Shown here piece after piece: positions 34,488-42,266 of a stretch of DNA of 64,000 nucleotides. Source of the stretch: DASRHY01 sp035650275 (GTDB lineage Bacteria > Actinomycetota > Actinomycetes > Propionibacteriales > Kribbellaceae). The position numbers were made by a program, and so were the translations under genes. The stretch spans positions 1-64,000 of the forward strand of contig DASRHY010000158.1 in the NCBI GenBank assembly GCA_035650275.1. The letters run 5' to 3'. The notes below the pieces were generated by a model. The model saw nothing but the letters and a program-made list of their open reading frames with translations, was not told the origin of the DNA and did no database searches. Position 1 is the first letter of the stretch, and each line of letters opens with the position of its first letter.

Positions 34488-34529
34488 AACGGCCCCGGTC
34501 CGGCAGAGTTGCCGCGGACCGGGGCCGTT
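34488..34529 (+). terminator. gltA terminator hairpin
   Basis: Perfect 15-bp G+C-rich stem (34488-34502 with 34515-34529) and a 12-base loop, right after the gltA stop. No long T run. Confidence 0.85.
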
Positions 34530-34599
34530 GCTGGTGGTACTGGATCTGCGCGTACGACGCCATCCGCAGGTGCGGCGGTTCCGCTCAGGCCGGCCGAGC

Positions 34600-35043
34600 T
34601 CAGGCGGGCCGGAGCGCCTCGATCAGCGGCTCGAGCTCGCCACGGGCCTTCGCCATCGCCAGGTGGTCGATGTAGTCGCGGGACTCGACGATCTCGCCGT
34701 CGCGGACCCGGACCACGAACACGCACGCGGCGGCGAACGGTTCACCTGACTCGACCCCGGTGCCGCGGTACTCGAACTCCGCGACGATCACCTCGGGGTC
34801 GGTGGTCTCGTGCACGACGATGTTCTCCGGCCGGAACCGTACGGTGGCCACCCGGGCCCCGGCGGCACCGAAGTGCTTGCGCACGTCGTCACGGGACAGC
34901 AGCGGGTTGTCGCCGTACGGCGACATCGGGTGCCGGACGTCGGTCGTCTCGGCGTACAGCTCGTGTAGCTCGGCGTACCGCCGCTCCGCGACCCCGTTCA
35001 CCACACGCAGGAACACCTCCCGCGGCCCAGGTACTGCAGCCAT
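34600..35043 (-). CDS. SnoaL/NTF2-like polyketide-cyclase-fold protein
   Basis: 147 aa small alpha+beta barrel protein of the SnoaL-like group: LRVVNGVAERRYAELHELYAETTDVRHPM start, DDVRKHFGA, and ECC-type strands VIVAEFEYRGTGVESG and VVRVRDGEIVESRDYIDHL. Members act as isomerases, cyclases, hydrolases or ligand binders, so the reaction cannot be named. AAGGAG precedes ATG 35043. Divergent from the TetR gene, with twin operator-like repeats around its -10, so it is the likely regulated target. Confidence 0.85.
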   Translation of the reverse strand: MAAVPGPREVFLRVVNGVAERRYAELHELYAETTDVRHPMSPYGDNPLLSRDDVRKHFGAAGARVATVRFRPENIVVHETTDPEVIVAEFEYRGTGVESGEPFAAACVFVVRVRDGEIVESRDYIDHLAMAKARGELEPLIEALRPA

Positions 35044-35053
35044 ACTCTCTCTC

Positions 35054-35079
35054 CTTAGTACTGCAACTTAGTACTGCAC
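35054..35079. repeat. Two 13-base direct repeats in the SnoaL-gene leader
   Basis: CTTAGTACTGCA occurs at 35054-35065 and 35067-35078, at a 13-base period, within the predicted 5' leader and just upstream of the ribosome site. Each contains the palindrome AGTACT. Possible second regulator site. Confidence 0.6.
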
Positions 35080-35084
35080 GGATT

Positions 35085-35133
35085 TAACCGGAGTAGCGAC
35101 TCCGAATATACGGAGCATCGACTCCGGTTACAA
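35085..35133 (-). promoter_or_regulatory. SnoaL-gene promoter between twin TetR-type operators
   Basis: Minus-strand TTGTAA (35128-35133), 17 bases, TATATT (35105-35110). Two 16-base palindromes flank the -10: CGGAGTAGCGACTCCG (35089-35104) and CGGAGCATCGACTCCG (35111-35126), 13 of 16 identical. Outer TAACCGGAGT (35085-35094) and ACTCCGGTTA (35121-35130) make the whole block an inverted repeat. Confidence 0.72.
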
Positions 35134-35161
35134 CCGATCGCTGACACCTGCGAGGATTCCG

Positions 35162-35719
35162 GTGATGACGACGCGACCGTTGCGGGCCGACGCGCGGGAC
35201 AACCGCGCACGGATCCTGCGCGCCGGCACCGAGGTGTTCGGCACCGAGGGACCGGCGGCTTCCACCGAGGAGGTGGCGCGGCGTGCCGGGGTCGGGATCG
35301 GCACGGTGTTCCGGCACTTCCCGACCAAGCAGGACCTGCTCAACGCCGTCTTCACCACCCGGCTGGAGCAGCTGCGCGACCGCGCCCGCGAGCTCGCCGC
35401 GGCGACCGATCCCGGCGAGGCGTTCGACACGTTCTTCCGGGAGGTGGTCGCGGGTGCGCCGAGCAAGCTGGCGATCGCCGAGTCGCTCACCGACCCGACC
35501 GGCGCCGCCGAGGCCGGCAGCGAGCTGCGCGAGGCGTTCGGCGTACTGCTGGAGCGTGCGCAGGCCGCCGGAGCGGTACGACGAGACGTTGCGGCGCCGG
35601 AGGTGTTCGGTCTGATGATCGGCATCTCTCGTGCGACGCGCTCCGCGCTCAGCGAGGCGGCGGTCCGCGACAAGGCTCTCGGGGTCGTCTTCGACGGGCT
35701 CACGACACGACACCGATAG
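35162..35719 (+). CDS. TetR-family transcriptional regulator
   Basis: 185 aa. N-terminal helix-turn-helix in DNRARILRAGTEVFG, STEEVARRAGVGIGTVFRHF and TKQDLLNAVF, then an all-helical ligand domain of unknown specificity. GTG 35162 or the adjacent ATG 35165 starts it. It faces away from the SnoaL-like gene across 118 bases that contain two operator-like palindromes, the standard layout of a TetR repressor controlling itself and a divergent gene. Confidence 0.9.
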   Translation: MMTTRPLRADARDNRARILRAGTEVFGTEGPAASTEEVARRAGVGIGTVFRHFPTKQDLLNAVFTTRLEQLRDRARELAAATDPGEAFDTFFREVVAGAPSKLAIAESLTDPTGAAEAGSELREAFGVLLERAQAAGAVRRDVAAPEVFGLMIGISRATRSALSEAAVRDKALGVVFDGLTTRHR

Positions 35720-35776
35720 TTGTCGGCCGTGTGAGCGCGTGATCCGTGTCCTGCCCAGCGACACCGCGGAGCAGGC

Positions 35777-37459
35777 TCAGCGGGCGCGCTGCACCCGGCC
35801 CTCGTCCCAGACCGGCTCGTCGGACTCATAGACCGAGCCGTCCGCGCCGAACACCAGGAACCGGTCGAACCCGCGGGCGAACCAGCGGTCATGGGTGACC
35901 GCGAGCACGGTGCCATCGAACGCGTCCAGCCCCTCCTCCAGCGCCTCGGCCGACTCGACGTCCAGGTTGTCGGTCGGCTCGTCGAGCAGCAGCAGGGTCG
36001 CACCGGACAGCTCCAGCAGCAGGATCTGGAACCGCGCCTGCTGGCCGCCGGACAGGCTGTCGAAGGTCTGCTCCGCGGCGTACGCGAGCTCGTAGCGGTC
36101 CAGCTTCCGCGACGCCTGCTCGCGACCCATCCCGTCGCGGTGCTGGTCGCCGCGGTGAAGGATCTCCAGCAGCGTGCGCCCGCTCAGCTCCGGGTGCTCG
36201 TGGGTCTGCGCGAACCAGCCGGGCCGGACCCGGGCGCCGAGCCTGGCCTTGCCGGTGTGGTTCACCGCGGCGATCTCGACCTCTCCGACCGGCTGGTGCT
36301 CGACATCGGGGTCGCTGCCGCCGACCGCGAGCAGCCGCAGGAAGTGCGACTTGCCGGAGCCGTTCGAGCCGAGCACGGCGACGCGCTCGCGGTACCAGAC
36401 CTCGAGGTCGAACGGCTTCATCAGTCCGGTCAGCTCGAGGTTCTCGCAGATCACCGCACGCTTGCCGGTGCGGCCGCCGGTGAGCCGCATGTTCACGTTC
36501 TGCTCGCGCGGGATCGCCTGCGGCGGACCGGCCTCCTCGAACTTGCGCAGCCGGGTCTGCGCCGCCCGGTAGCGCGACGCCATGTCGGAGTTGTACGCCG
36601 CCTTCTGCTTGTACATCAGCATCTGCGCGCGCAGCTTGGCGTGTTCCTCGTCCCAGCGCTTGCGCAGCTCCTCGAACCGCTCGAACCGGTGCGTGCGCGC
36701 CTCGTGGTATGTCGCGAAACCGCCGCCGTGCGTCCACACGGTGTTGCCCGCGGCACCCAGCTCGACGGTGACGATCCGGGTCGCGGTGTTCGCCAGCAGC
36801 TGGCGGTCGTGGCTGATGTAGAGCACGGTCTTCTGGGTCGCGTTCAGCTGTTCCTCCAGCCAGCGCTTGCCCGGCACGTCGAGGTAGTTGTCCGGCTCGT
36901 CCAGCAGCAGCACCTGGTCCGGCCCGCGCAGCAGCGCCTCCAGCACCAGCCGCTTCTGCTCACCCCCGGACAGGGTCCGGACCTGCCGCCACTGGCAGCG
37001 GTCGAAGGAGATGCCGAGCGCGGCCGTCGTACACACGTCCCACAGCACCTCGGCCTCGTACCCGCCGGCCTCACCCCAGTCGGCCACCGCCTGCGCGTAC
37101 TTCAGCTGGGTCGGCTCGTCGTCGGCGTCCATCATCGCCAGCTCAGCCGCCTCCAGCTTCGCCGCGGCCTCGCGTACGGCGGGTGGCGCGACGCTTAGCA
37201 GCAGGTCCCGCACCGTGCTCTCGTCCCGGACCGAGCCGACGAACTGGCGCATCACGCCCAGCCCGCCGGAACGGCTGATGCTGCCGCTGTGCGCCTTCAG
37301 GTCGTCGGCGATGATCCGCACCAGCGTGGTCTTGCCGGACCCGTTCGCGCCGACCAGCGCCACCTTGGCGCCGTCGCCGACCCGGAACGTGACGTCGTCC
37401 AGCAGCACCCGACCGTCCGGGAGCTGGAATCCGATGCCTGCGACGTCCACGTGACCCAT
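35777..37459 (-). CDS. ABC-F family ATPase (duplicated ATP-binding protein)
   Basis: 560 aa with two ABC ATPase domains and no membrane part, as in ABC-F proteins that act on the ribosome in translation control or antibiotic protection. Domain 1: GANGSGKTT at 37-45, LSGGEQKRL from 163 and LLLDEPDNYLD from 185. A charged linker of about 70 residues (RFEELRKRWDEEHAKLRAQM) follows. Domain 2: GSNGSGKSH from 364, LSGGQQARF and LLLDEPTDNLD. The first domain has Asp-Asn-Tyr where most ABC-F have Thr-Asn-His after DEP. Stand-alone gene; no arm or resistance-specific insertion recognised, so the subfamily is open. Confidence 0.9.
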   Translation of the reverse strand: MGHVDVAGIGFQLPDGRVLLDDVTFRVGDGAKVALVGANGSGKTTLVRIIADDLKAHSGSISRSGGLGVMRQFVGSVRDESTVRDLLLSVAPPAVREAAAKLEAAELAMMDADDEPTQLKYAQAVADWGEAGGYEAEVLWDVCTTAALGISFDRCQWRQVRTLSGGEQKRLVLEALLRGPDQVLLLDEPDNYLDVPGKRWLEEQLNATQKTVLYISHDRQLLANTATRIVTVELGAAGNTVWTHGGGFATYHEARTHRFERFEELRKRWDEEHAKLRAQMLMYKQKAAYNSDMASRYRAAQTRLRKFEEAGPPQAIPREQNVNMRLTGGRTGKRAVICENLELTGLMKPFDLEVWYRERVAVLGSNGSGKSHFLRLLAVGGSDPDVEHQPVGEVEIAAVNHTGKARLGARVRPGWFAQTHEHPELSGRTLLEILHRGDQHRDGMGREQASRKLDRYELAYAAEQTFDSLSGGQQARFQILLLELSGATLLLLDEPTDNLDVESAEALEEGLDAFDGTVLAVTHDRWFARGFDRFLVFGADGSVYESDEPVWDEGRVQRAR

Positions 37460-37521
37460 GAGCTCCAGTCTGTACGCCGGTTGTCCACAGGCGCGACCCG
37501 TTATCCGGGCATGCCCGGCGT

Positions 37522-38661
37522 TCAGCGGGGCAGCGGGAAGAGCGTGCCGAGCTGGGTCTGAGCGCTCCTTACCGTCAGCGGTCCGGTCATGAAGGTCACC
37601 GCGTCGCGGGTGACACGTCGTACCTCGGTGCCGTTGTCGAACCCGTTGCGCTCCGAGCCGCTGTAGCGCAGGTAGACCTCCCGGACACCGTCCGCAGTGG
37701 TCCAGCGCAGCACGACCACCTCGTCACCGAGCGGCGATCCGCCGGAGGCCGCCCGCGGGTCGCCCTGGCCGGCGTCCGCGGGCGCGTGCCGGATCCGGTC
37801 CAGGATCGCGGTCGCGGCAGCCGCGGCGTACCGCTGGGACCCGACCAGCGCCGGCAGGCCCGCACCCGTGCGGTCGATGCGGTACTGACAGGCCGAGAGG
37901 CCGGTCACCCGGGTGTCCCAGGCCAGGCCCTGGGCGGGCCGGACGGGCCGGTCCGCGCTGGCCGGGTGCCGGACCGGGCAGCCGTTCGCGTCGGTCGACA
38001 CCTGCCGGATCGAGCCGAGGATGCGGTCACGCAGCACCGCATCCCTCGTCTGCACCTCGATCCGTACGCCGCCGAGCACGCGCACCACGTTGGTCCATCC
38101 ACCGCCGAGGGTCTGACGCGCGGTCGTCGCCGCATAGTCGCCGGCCTGGCTGAGCCAGACGTGCTGACCGAGAGCTGCCGCCGGGATGGGGGCCGGGCAC
38201 TTGACGTACCCGATCGGGCCGGGACGGCCGACCTCGCCGTCCGGCTGGCCCTGCTTCCCGGCCGGGACGGCGACGCACCACGGGCGGTTCGTCACGCCGT
38301 ACGACCAGGTCGCCGGTACCGAGACCTCGATCCCGCCGAACGACTCCCAGCGCCAGCCGCCGCCGGCCGATCCAGACTCCATTCGCGCGTCCGGCACGGC
38401 GTTGTCCTTCGCGGCGCCGTCCGCACCAGCAGCAGTGTTCGGCTCCGCCGTCTCCATCGATGGCAGGCCGTTGGTGGCGATCGCCGACCCGATGGCGACG
38501 ACGGCGACCGCCGCCGCGGCCGCGCCCATCACCCGCTTCCGCCGTCGATGCACGCGCCGGCGGGCGGTACCCGCCAGATCCACGGCGCGGGGTGCGTCGC
38601 CCGCGTGCCGGCGCAGCGCGGTCGCGACCAGGTCGCCCAGCTCGTCATGCTCATCAGTCAT
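37522..38661 (-). CDS. Membrane-anchored protein coupled to an ECF sigma factor
   Basis: 379 aa from ATG 38661 (ATG 38670 is an alternative). A cytoplasmic head of about 45 residues with many Arg (RRRVHRRRKRVM), one membrane span (GAAAAAVAVVAIGSAIAT), then a large outer domain of about 310 residues with several Cys and Trp and no motif I recognise. It overlaps the stop of the sigma gene. Same topology as the partner at 6850-7767 but no clear sequence similarity. A regulatory link to the sigma factor is inferred from coupling alone. Confidence 0.7.
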   Translation of the reverse strand: MTDEHDELGDLVATALRRHAGDAPRAVDLAGTARRRVHRRRKRVMGAAAAAVAVVAIGSAIATNGLPSMETAEPNTAAGADGAAKDNAVPDARMESGSAGGGWRWESFGGIEVSVPATWSYGVTNRPWCVAVPAGKQGQPDGEVGRPGPIGYVKCPAPIPAAALGQHVWLSQAGDYAATTARQTLGGGWTNVVRVLGGVRIEVQTRDAVLRDRILGSIRQVSTDANGCPVRHPASADRPVRPAQGLAWDTRVTGLSACQYRIDRTGAGLPALVGSQRYAAAAATAILDRIRHAPADAGQGDPRAASGGSPLGDEVVVLRWTTADGVREVYLRYSGSERNGFDNGTEVRRVTRDAVTFMTGPLTVRSAQTQLGTLFPLPR

Positions 38662-39184
38662 CGTCGTCACCTCCGTTCGTCAGGGCGGTCTTCAACGTCC
38701 CGAGTGCGCGGTACACCCTGGACCGCGCGGTGGCCTCCGCACAGCCGAGCACCTCGCCGATCTCGGCGTACGAGAGCCCTTCGTAGTACCGCAGCACCAC
38801 CGCCGCGCGCTGCTGGGTCGGCAGCGTCGCGCACAGCGCCCAGACCGCGTCCGCCTCAGCCCGTTCCCCGGCGCCGTCCGGTGACACCGGCGCGCCGAGG
38901 TCCGGTTCGGCGACCGGCGCCTCGCGGCGCCGGAACCGGCGCCACCAGGACACGTGCGCGTTCACGATCATCCGCCGTACGTACGCGTCCGGGTCGTCGG
39001 CGCGGCGGATCCGCGACCACTTCGCGCAGGCCGTCGTCAGCGCGTCCTGGACGGCGTCCTCGCCGAGCACCGCGTCACCGGTGAGCACGTAGGCGAACCG
39101 GAGCAGGGCATCACCGCGGGCGGCGACCCAGGTCTCGAAGTCGACGTCCGCGGTCTCAGTCCCGTTCTCCACCGCCGTCTGCAT
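38654..39184 (-). CDS. SigE-family ECF sigma factor
   Basis: 176 aa from ATG 39184. Region 2 is FETWVAARGDALLRFAYVLTGDAVLGEDAVQDAL; shown in parts, LLRFAYVLTGD then EDAVQDALTTAC, with the YVRRMIVNAHVSWWRR helix. Region 4 is LPTQQRAAVVLRYYEGLS with EVLGCAEATARSRVYRAL. The LLRxAyxLTGD start marks the actinobacterial SigE-like (SigM/SigL-type) group. A longer frame to 39256 would overlap the divergent gene, so I prefer the ATG with GGAGG upstream. Confidence 0.88.
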   Translation of the reverse strand: MQTAVENGTETADVDFETWVAARGDALLRFAYVLTGDAVLGEDAVQDALTTACAKWSRIRRADDPDAYVRRMIVNAHVSWWRRFRRREAPVAEPDLGAPVSPDGAGERAEADAVWALCATLPTQQRAAVVLRYYEGLSYAEIGEVLGCAEATARSRVYRALGTLKTALTNGGDDDD

Positions 39185-39254
39185 GGCCGCGACTGCCTCC
39201 ACACCCAGAGGACGCCTGTCCGGCCGGGTTCGTTGCACCGTAGCCTGGTCGGCC

Positions 39255-39674
39255 ATGGACTACGACACCGTGGATGCCGAGGTCCGCGAGCTGGCGCACA
39301 AGCTCAGCGACCCCGACGACCCCGCCCTCGCCACGGAGACAGCCCGGCTCACCGAGCTCGCCGAGCAGATCGCCGACGAGGTCTGGCGGGAGCGCGCGCT
39401 CGCCCGGGTACGGCGGCTGCCCGACCTGATCGCCGGCCCGCAGACCGGCACCAGTCCGCAGTACGACGAGGCGTCCGCGCTGGTCGCCGAGGCGCTGGGC
39501 GCGACCGGTTCGCCTGCCGAGCGGATCGAGCAGGCGGAACGAACCGCCGCCACCGTGGCCGGGCTGGCCGACCAGGCGCCGGCGCCGGAGTCCGGCACGA
39601 TCCTGCGGATGAACAGCGCCCTGGCCCGGTTGATCGAGGAGCTACGGATCGAAGAGCAGCGCGCGGAGGCCTGA
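39255..39674 (+). CDS. Conserved small helical protein of unknown function
   Basis: 139 aa, not recognised. Mostly charged helix with a heptad-like pattern (VDAEVRELAHKLSD, ETARLTELAEQIADEV, ARLIEELRIEEQRAEA), likely coiled coil, no signal peptide or membrane span. ATG 39255 lies 8 bases after a TAGCCT -10-like box, so the mRNA may be leaderless. Four bases separate it from the HEAAH-motif gene, so the two probably act together. Divergent from the sigma factor operon. Confidence 0.72.
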   Translation: MDYDTVDAEVRELAHKLSDPDDPALATETARLTELAEQIADEVWRERALARVRRLPDLIAGPQTGTSPQYDEASALVAEALGATGSPAERIEQAERTAATVAGLADQAPAPESGTILRMNSALARLIEELRIEEQRAEA

Positions 39675-39678
39675 CCGG

Positions 39679-40743
39679 ATGACCAGCCGGAAGGGCGCGG
39701 CGCTCGACCCGCGCTCGCCCGAGTACCAATGGGTGGCGCGGGTGATCCGGTCCGTCGAACGCCGTACCGGCTCGCCGACCCGCTGGAACGGCACGGTGTA
39801 CGAGGAGGAGAACCAGAACTTCCTCGGCGCCGCGCACCCCGACGGCAGCATGACGCTCAACCTCGCGAAGGTCCTCGACCCGGTACGGATCGCCTACACG
39901 GCCGGCCGCCCGCTCAGCCCGGACGAGGAGTTCCGCGCCCGGGACGCGGTGGTCACCGTCGTGCACGAGGCGGCGCACCTGTGCTCGCGGCCCGGCGACG
40001 AGGCTGTGCGCGGCTCGCATCCGGCGCACGACGTGGCCGGGCGCACTCTCGAGGAAGGCCTGATCGAGAACTGGGCACACGAGAACGTCGACAGCGTGAT
40101 CTACGACGTCGGTCTGGACCGGACCGCCCCGGGCGTACTCAACCATCGCGGGACCGATGCGTACCCGGGCTACTCCGGCGCGGCCCGCGAGCTGGTGGAC
40201 GGCCTGGCCCGGCGCAGCGGCCAGCTGTCCAGCGACCAGGTGGCCAGGCAGCTGGTCCGGACCGACCGGTCGCAGCGCTGGAACGCCGCCGCGGACCTCG
40301 TCATCGACAACCGGTTCGCCGGCCTGATGCCGGAGGAGCACCGGCAGACCGTCCGGCACCAGCTCGTCGCGCCGATGCGGATGGCGTTCGCGGCAGTCCA
40401 GGCGATGCAGCAGGACCGCAGCCTGGTCGGTGCCGTGAAACGCGTCCGCTCCCGGCGGGCGACGATCAGTGCGCTCGGTGCGCTGGACGCGGCCGTGACC
40501 CGGATCGAGCAGCATTACCGGGACTGGCACTGGCAGCAGGCGCAGCAGACCCGGCCGGACGTCGAGCAGCAGGCCCGCCGCGAGCAGCAGCGCAGCGAGT
40601 TCCAGCCGGCGCCGTACCGCGAGGGCCGGAAGCGGAAACGCCGCTGGATCCTGCCGCAGGGAGGCCGGCAACCTGCCGGGCAACCGCAACGGGTCCCGCC
40701 ACCGGGCGAGCAGCAGACGCGCTGGCGACGCCGACGCGGGTGA
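39679..40743 (+). CDS. Putative zincin-like protein with HEAAH motif, unknown function
   Basis: 354 aa, family not recognised. Residues 96-100 are HEAAH preceded by hydrophobic VVTVV, and LEEGLIENWAHE (about 124-135) follows with Glu125, Glu126 and Glu130, an arrangement like HExxH metallopeptidases with a distal Glu ligand. No signal peptide or membrane segment is seen; the last 80 residues are Gln/Arg/Pro-rich and probably disordered. Co-transcribed with the small helical protein upstream. Peptidase activity is inferred from the motif only; a structural use of the His residues is possible. Confidence 0.65.
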   Translation: MTSRKGAALDPRSPEYQWVARVIRSVERRTGSPTRWNGTVYEEENQNFLGAAHPDGSMTLNLAKVLDPVRIAYTAGRPLSPDEEFRARDAVVTVVHEAAHLCSRPGDEAVRGSHPAHDVAGRTLEEGLIENWAHENVDSVIYDVGLDRTAPGVLNHRGTDAYPGYSGAARELVDGLARRSGQLSSDQVARQLVRTDRSQRWNAAADLVIDNRFAGLMPEEHRQTVRHQLVAPMRMAFAAVQAMQQDRSLVGAVKRVRSRRATISALGALDAAVTRIEQHYRDWHWQQAQQTRPDVEQQARREQQRSEFQPAPYREGRKRKRRWILPQGGRQPAGQPQRVPPPGEQQTRWRRRRG

Positions 40744-40744
40744 C

Positions 40745-41356
40745 TCAGCCCGGCGTGACCCGCAGCACCCGGAAGCCCTTCGCGCTGGCGTGCCGGGTGC
40801 AGCCGAACCCCTGCTCGATCAGCCAGCGCTGCAACGAGTCGGCGCCGAGGTTCTTGCCGACCACCAGCCAGGCGATCCCACCGGGCGCGAGCCGTGGCAA
40901 CCAGGTCAGCAGCATCCGGTGCAGCTCCGGCTTGCCGATCCGGATCGCGGGGTTCGACCAGATCTGGTCGAACCGGACGTCACCGGGTACGTCGTCCGGC
41001 AGCGCTGGGTGCAGCCGGTCCGCGACCTGCAGCCGGGACGCGTTCTCGGCGGTCAGCTGCAGCGCCCGCTGGTTCACGTCCACCGCCCACACGTCGGCTG
41101 CGGGCGACTCGACGGCGAGCGCGCAGCCGATCGGGCCGTAGCCGCAACCCAGGTCGAGATAGGTGCCCCCGGCCCCTTCTTCGAGCCGCGGCGGGTCGAC
41201 CTCGCGCAGCAGCACCGACGTACCGAGGTCCAGCCGGTCGCGGGAGAACACCCCGGACGCGGTGACGAACTCGTAGTCGCGGTTCCAGATCCGGGCCGGT
41301 ACGACCCGTCGTACCTCGTCCGAGGACGGTTGCGCGGAGAAGTACTGCTCAGCCAC
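40745..41356 (-). CDS. RsmC/YbxB-type class I methyltransferase
   Basis: 203 aa. SAM motif I is YLDLGCGYGPIGCALAVES, the DVNQRAL acidic residue follows, and IWSNPAIRIG stands for the NPP(F/Y) loop of N-methyltransferases. Such single-domain RsmC-like proteins methylate guanine N2 in rRNA in relatives, but the site here is not determined. It overlaps truA by 8 bases, at the end of the alpha ribosomal operon, which agrees with an RNA-modification role. Confidence 0.82.
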   Translation of the reverse strand: MAEQYFSAQPSSDEVRRVVPARIWNRDYEFVTASGVFSRDRLDLGTSVLLREVDPPRLEEGAGGTYLDLGCGYGPIGCALAVESPAADVWAVDVNQRALQLTAENASRLQVADRLHPALPDDVPGDVRFDQIWSNPAIRIGKPELHRMLLTWLPRLAPGGIAWLVVGKNLGADSLQRWLIEQGFGCTRHASAKGFRVLRVTPG

Positions 41357-42158
41357 CGTGCACCACGCCCCGGACCTGGCGGGACTGCTCGGCCCGCCGG
41401 GTCAGCTCGTCGTCCGGCGGGTACCGGACCTCCTCCAGCGTCAGCCCGTGCGCCGGCACCACCGCGACCGCGGAGTCGCGGACCCCGGCGGCCAGGACGG
41501 CGGCCGGCCAGGTCACCTCGCGGCGGCCGTCGCCGACCGGGATCATCGAGCCGACCAGGGCGCGCACCATCGAGTGGCAGAACGCGTCCGCGACCACGGT
41601 GCCCTCGACCAGTCCGTCGCCGGTCCTGCTCCAGCCGAACTCGAGCAGTGCCCGGACCGTGCTGGCGCCCTCGCGCTTGCGGCAGAAGGCGGCGAAGTCG
41701 TGCTCGCCGAGCAACTTGCCCGCGGCCTCGTCCATCCGGTCCACGTCGAGCCGGCGGCCGACCCGGAGCACCTCACCGCGGCGCAGCGGGTCCCAGGCTT
41801 GCGGGTCGTCGCAGAGCCGGTACACGTACCGCCGGGACAGTGCGGAGAAGCGGGCGTCGAAGCCGGGAGCCGCCGCGGCCACCGCGGTCACCGCGACATC
41901 GCCGGGCAGTACGCCGTTCAGCCGCCGCAGCAGGTCGGTGTCAGCCGTCTCGACGTCCAGGTCGACGTGCACCACCTGGCCGCGCGCATGCACACCGGTG
42001 TCGGTCCGCCCGGCGCAGGTCACCGCCGGTCGCAGCGGCAGCCGCAGGACCGTGCCGAGGGCCTCCTCCAGCACCCCCTGGACGGTACGCGGCCCGTCCT
42101 GGCGCGCCCAGCCGTGGAAACCGCCCCCGTCGTACCGCACGTCGATCCGCCACCGCAC
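41349..42158 (-). CDS. truA: tRNA pseudouridine(38-40) synthase TruA
   Basis: Converts U38-U40 of the tRNA anticodon arm to pseudouridine. 269 aa. Catalytic Asp53 lies in TCAGRTDTGVHARGQV; the Tyr of FSALSRRYVYRL and the LVGSMIPVGDGRREV segment are typical. It follows rplQ after a 108-base gap that contains a strong hairpin, so transcription may be reduced relative to the ribosomal genes. Confidence 0.96.
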   Translation of the reverse strand: MRWRIDVRYDGGGFHGWARQDGPRTVQGVLEEALGTVLRLPLRPAVTCAGRTDTGVHARGQVVHVDLDVETADTDLLRRLNGVLPGDVAVTAVAAAAPGFDARFSALSRRYVYRLCDDPQAWDPLRRGEVLRVGRRLDVDRMDEAAGKLLGEHDFAAFCRKREGASTVRALLEFGWSRTGDGLVEGTVVADAFCHSMVRALVGSMIPVGDGRREVTWPAAVLAAGVRDSAVAVVPAHGLTLEEVRYPPDDELTRRAEQSRQVRGVVHGG

Positions 42159-42196
42159 AGCCCCACCGTACGGGCGGAGCGCTCCGGAACGCCAAA

Positions 42197-42224
42197 GCGC
42201 CCCCTCCGCGGACGGAGGGGGCGC
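42197..42224 (-). terminator. Hairpin after rplQ
   Basis: Perfect 12-bp all-G+C-rich stem (42197-42208 with 42213-42224) with a CGGA tetraloop, 43 bases past the rplQ stop. Likely ends most transcription of the alpha operon before truA. Confidence 0.85.
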
Positions 42225-42266
42225 CTGTGGCAGATGTCGCGGTTGCGACTCTAGAAGGCGAGGGGG

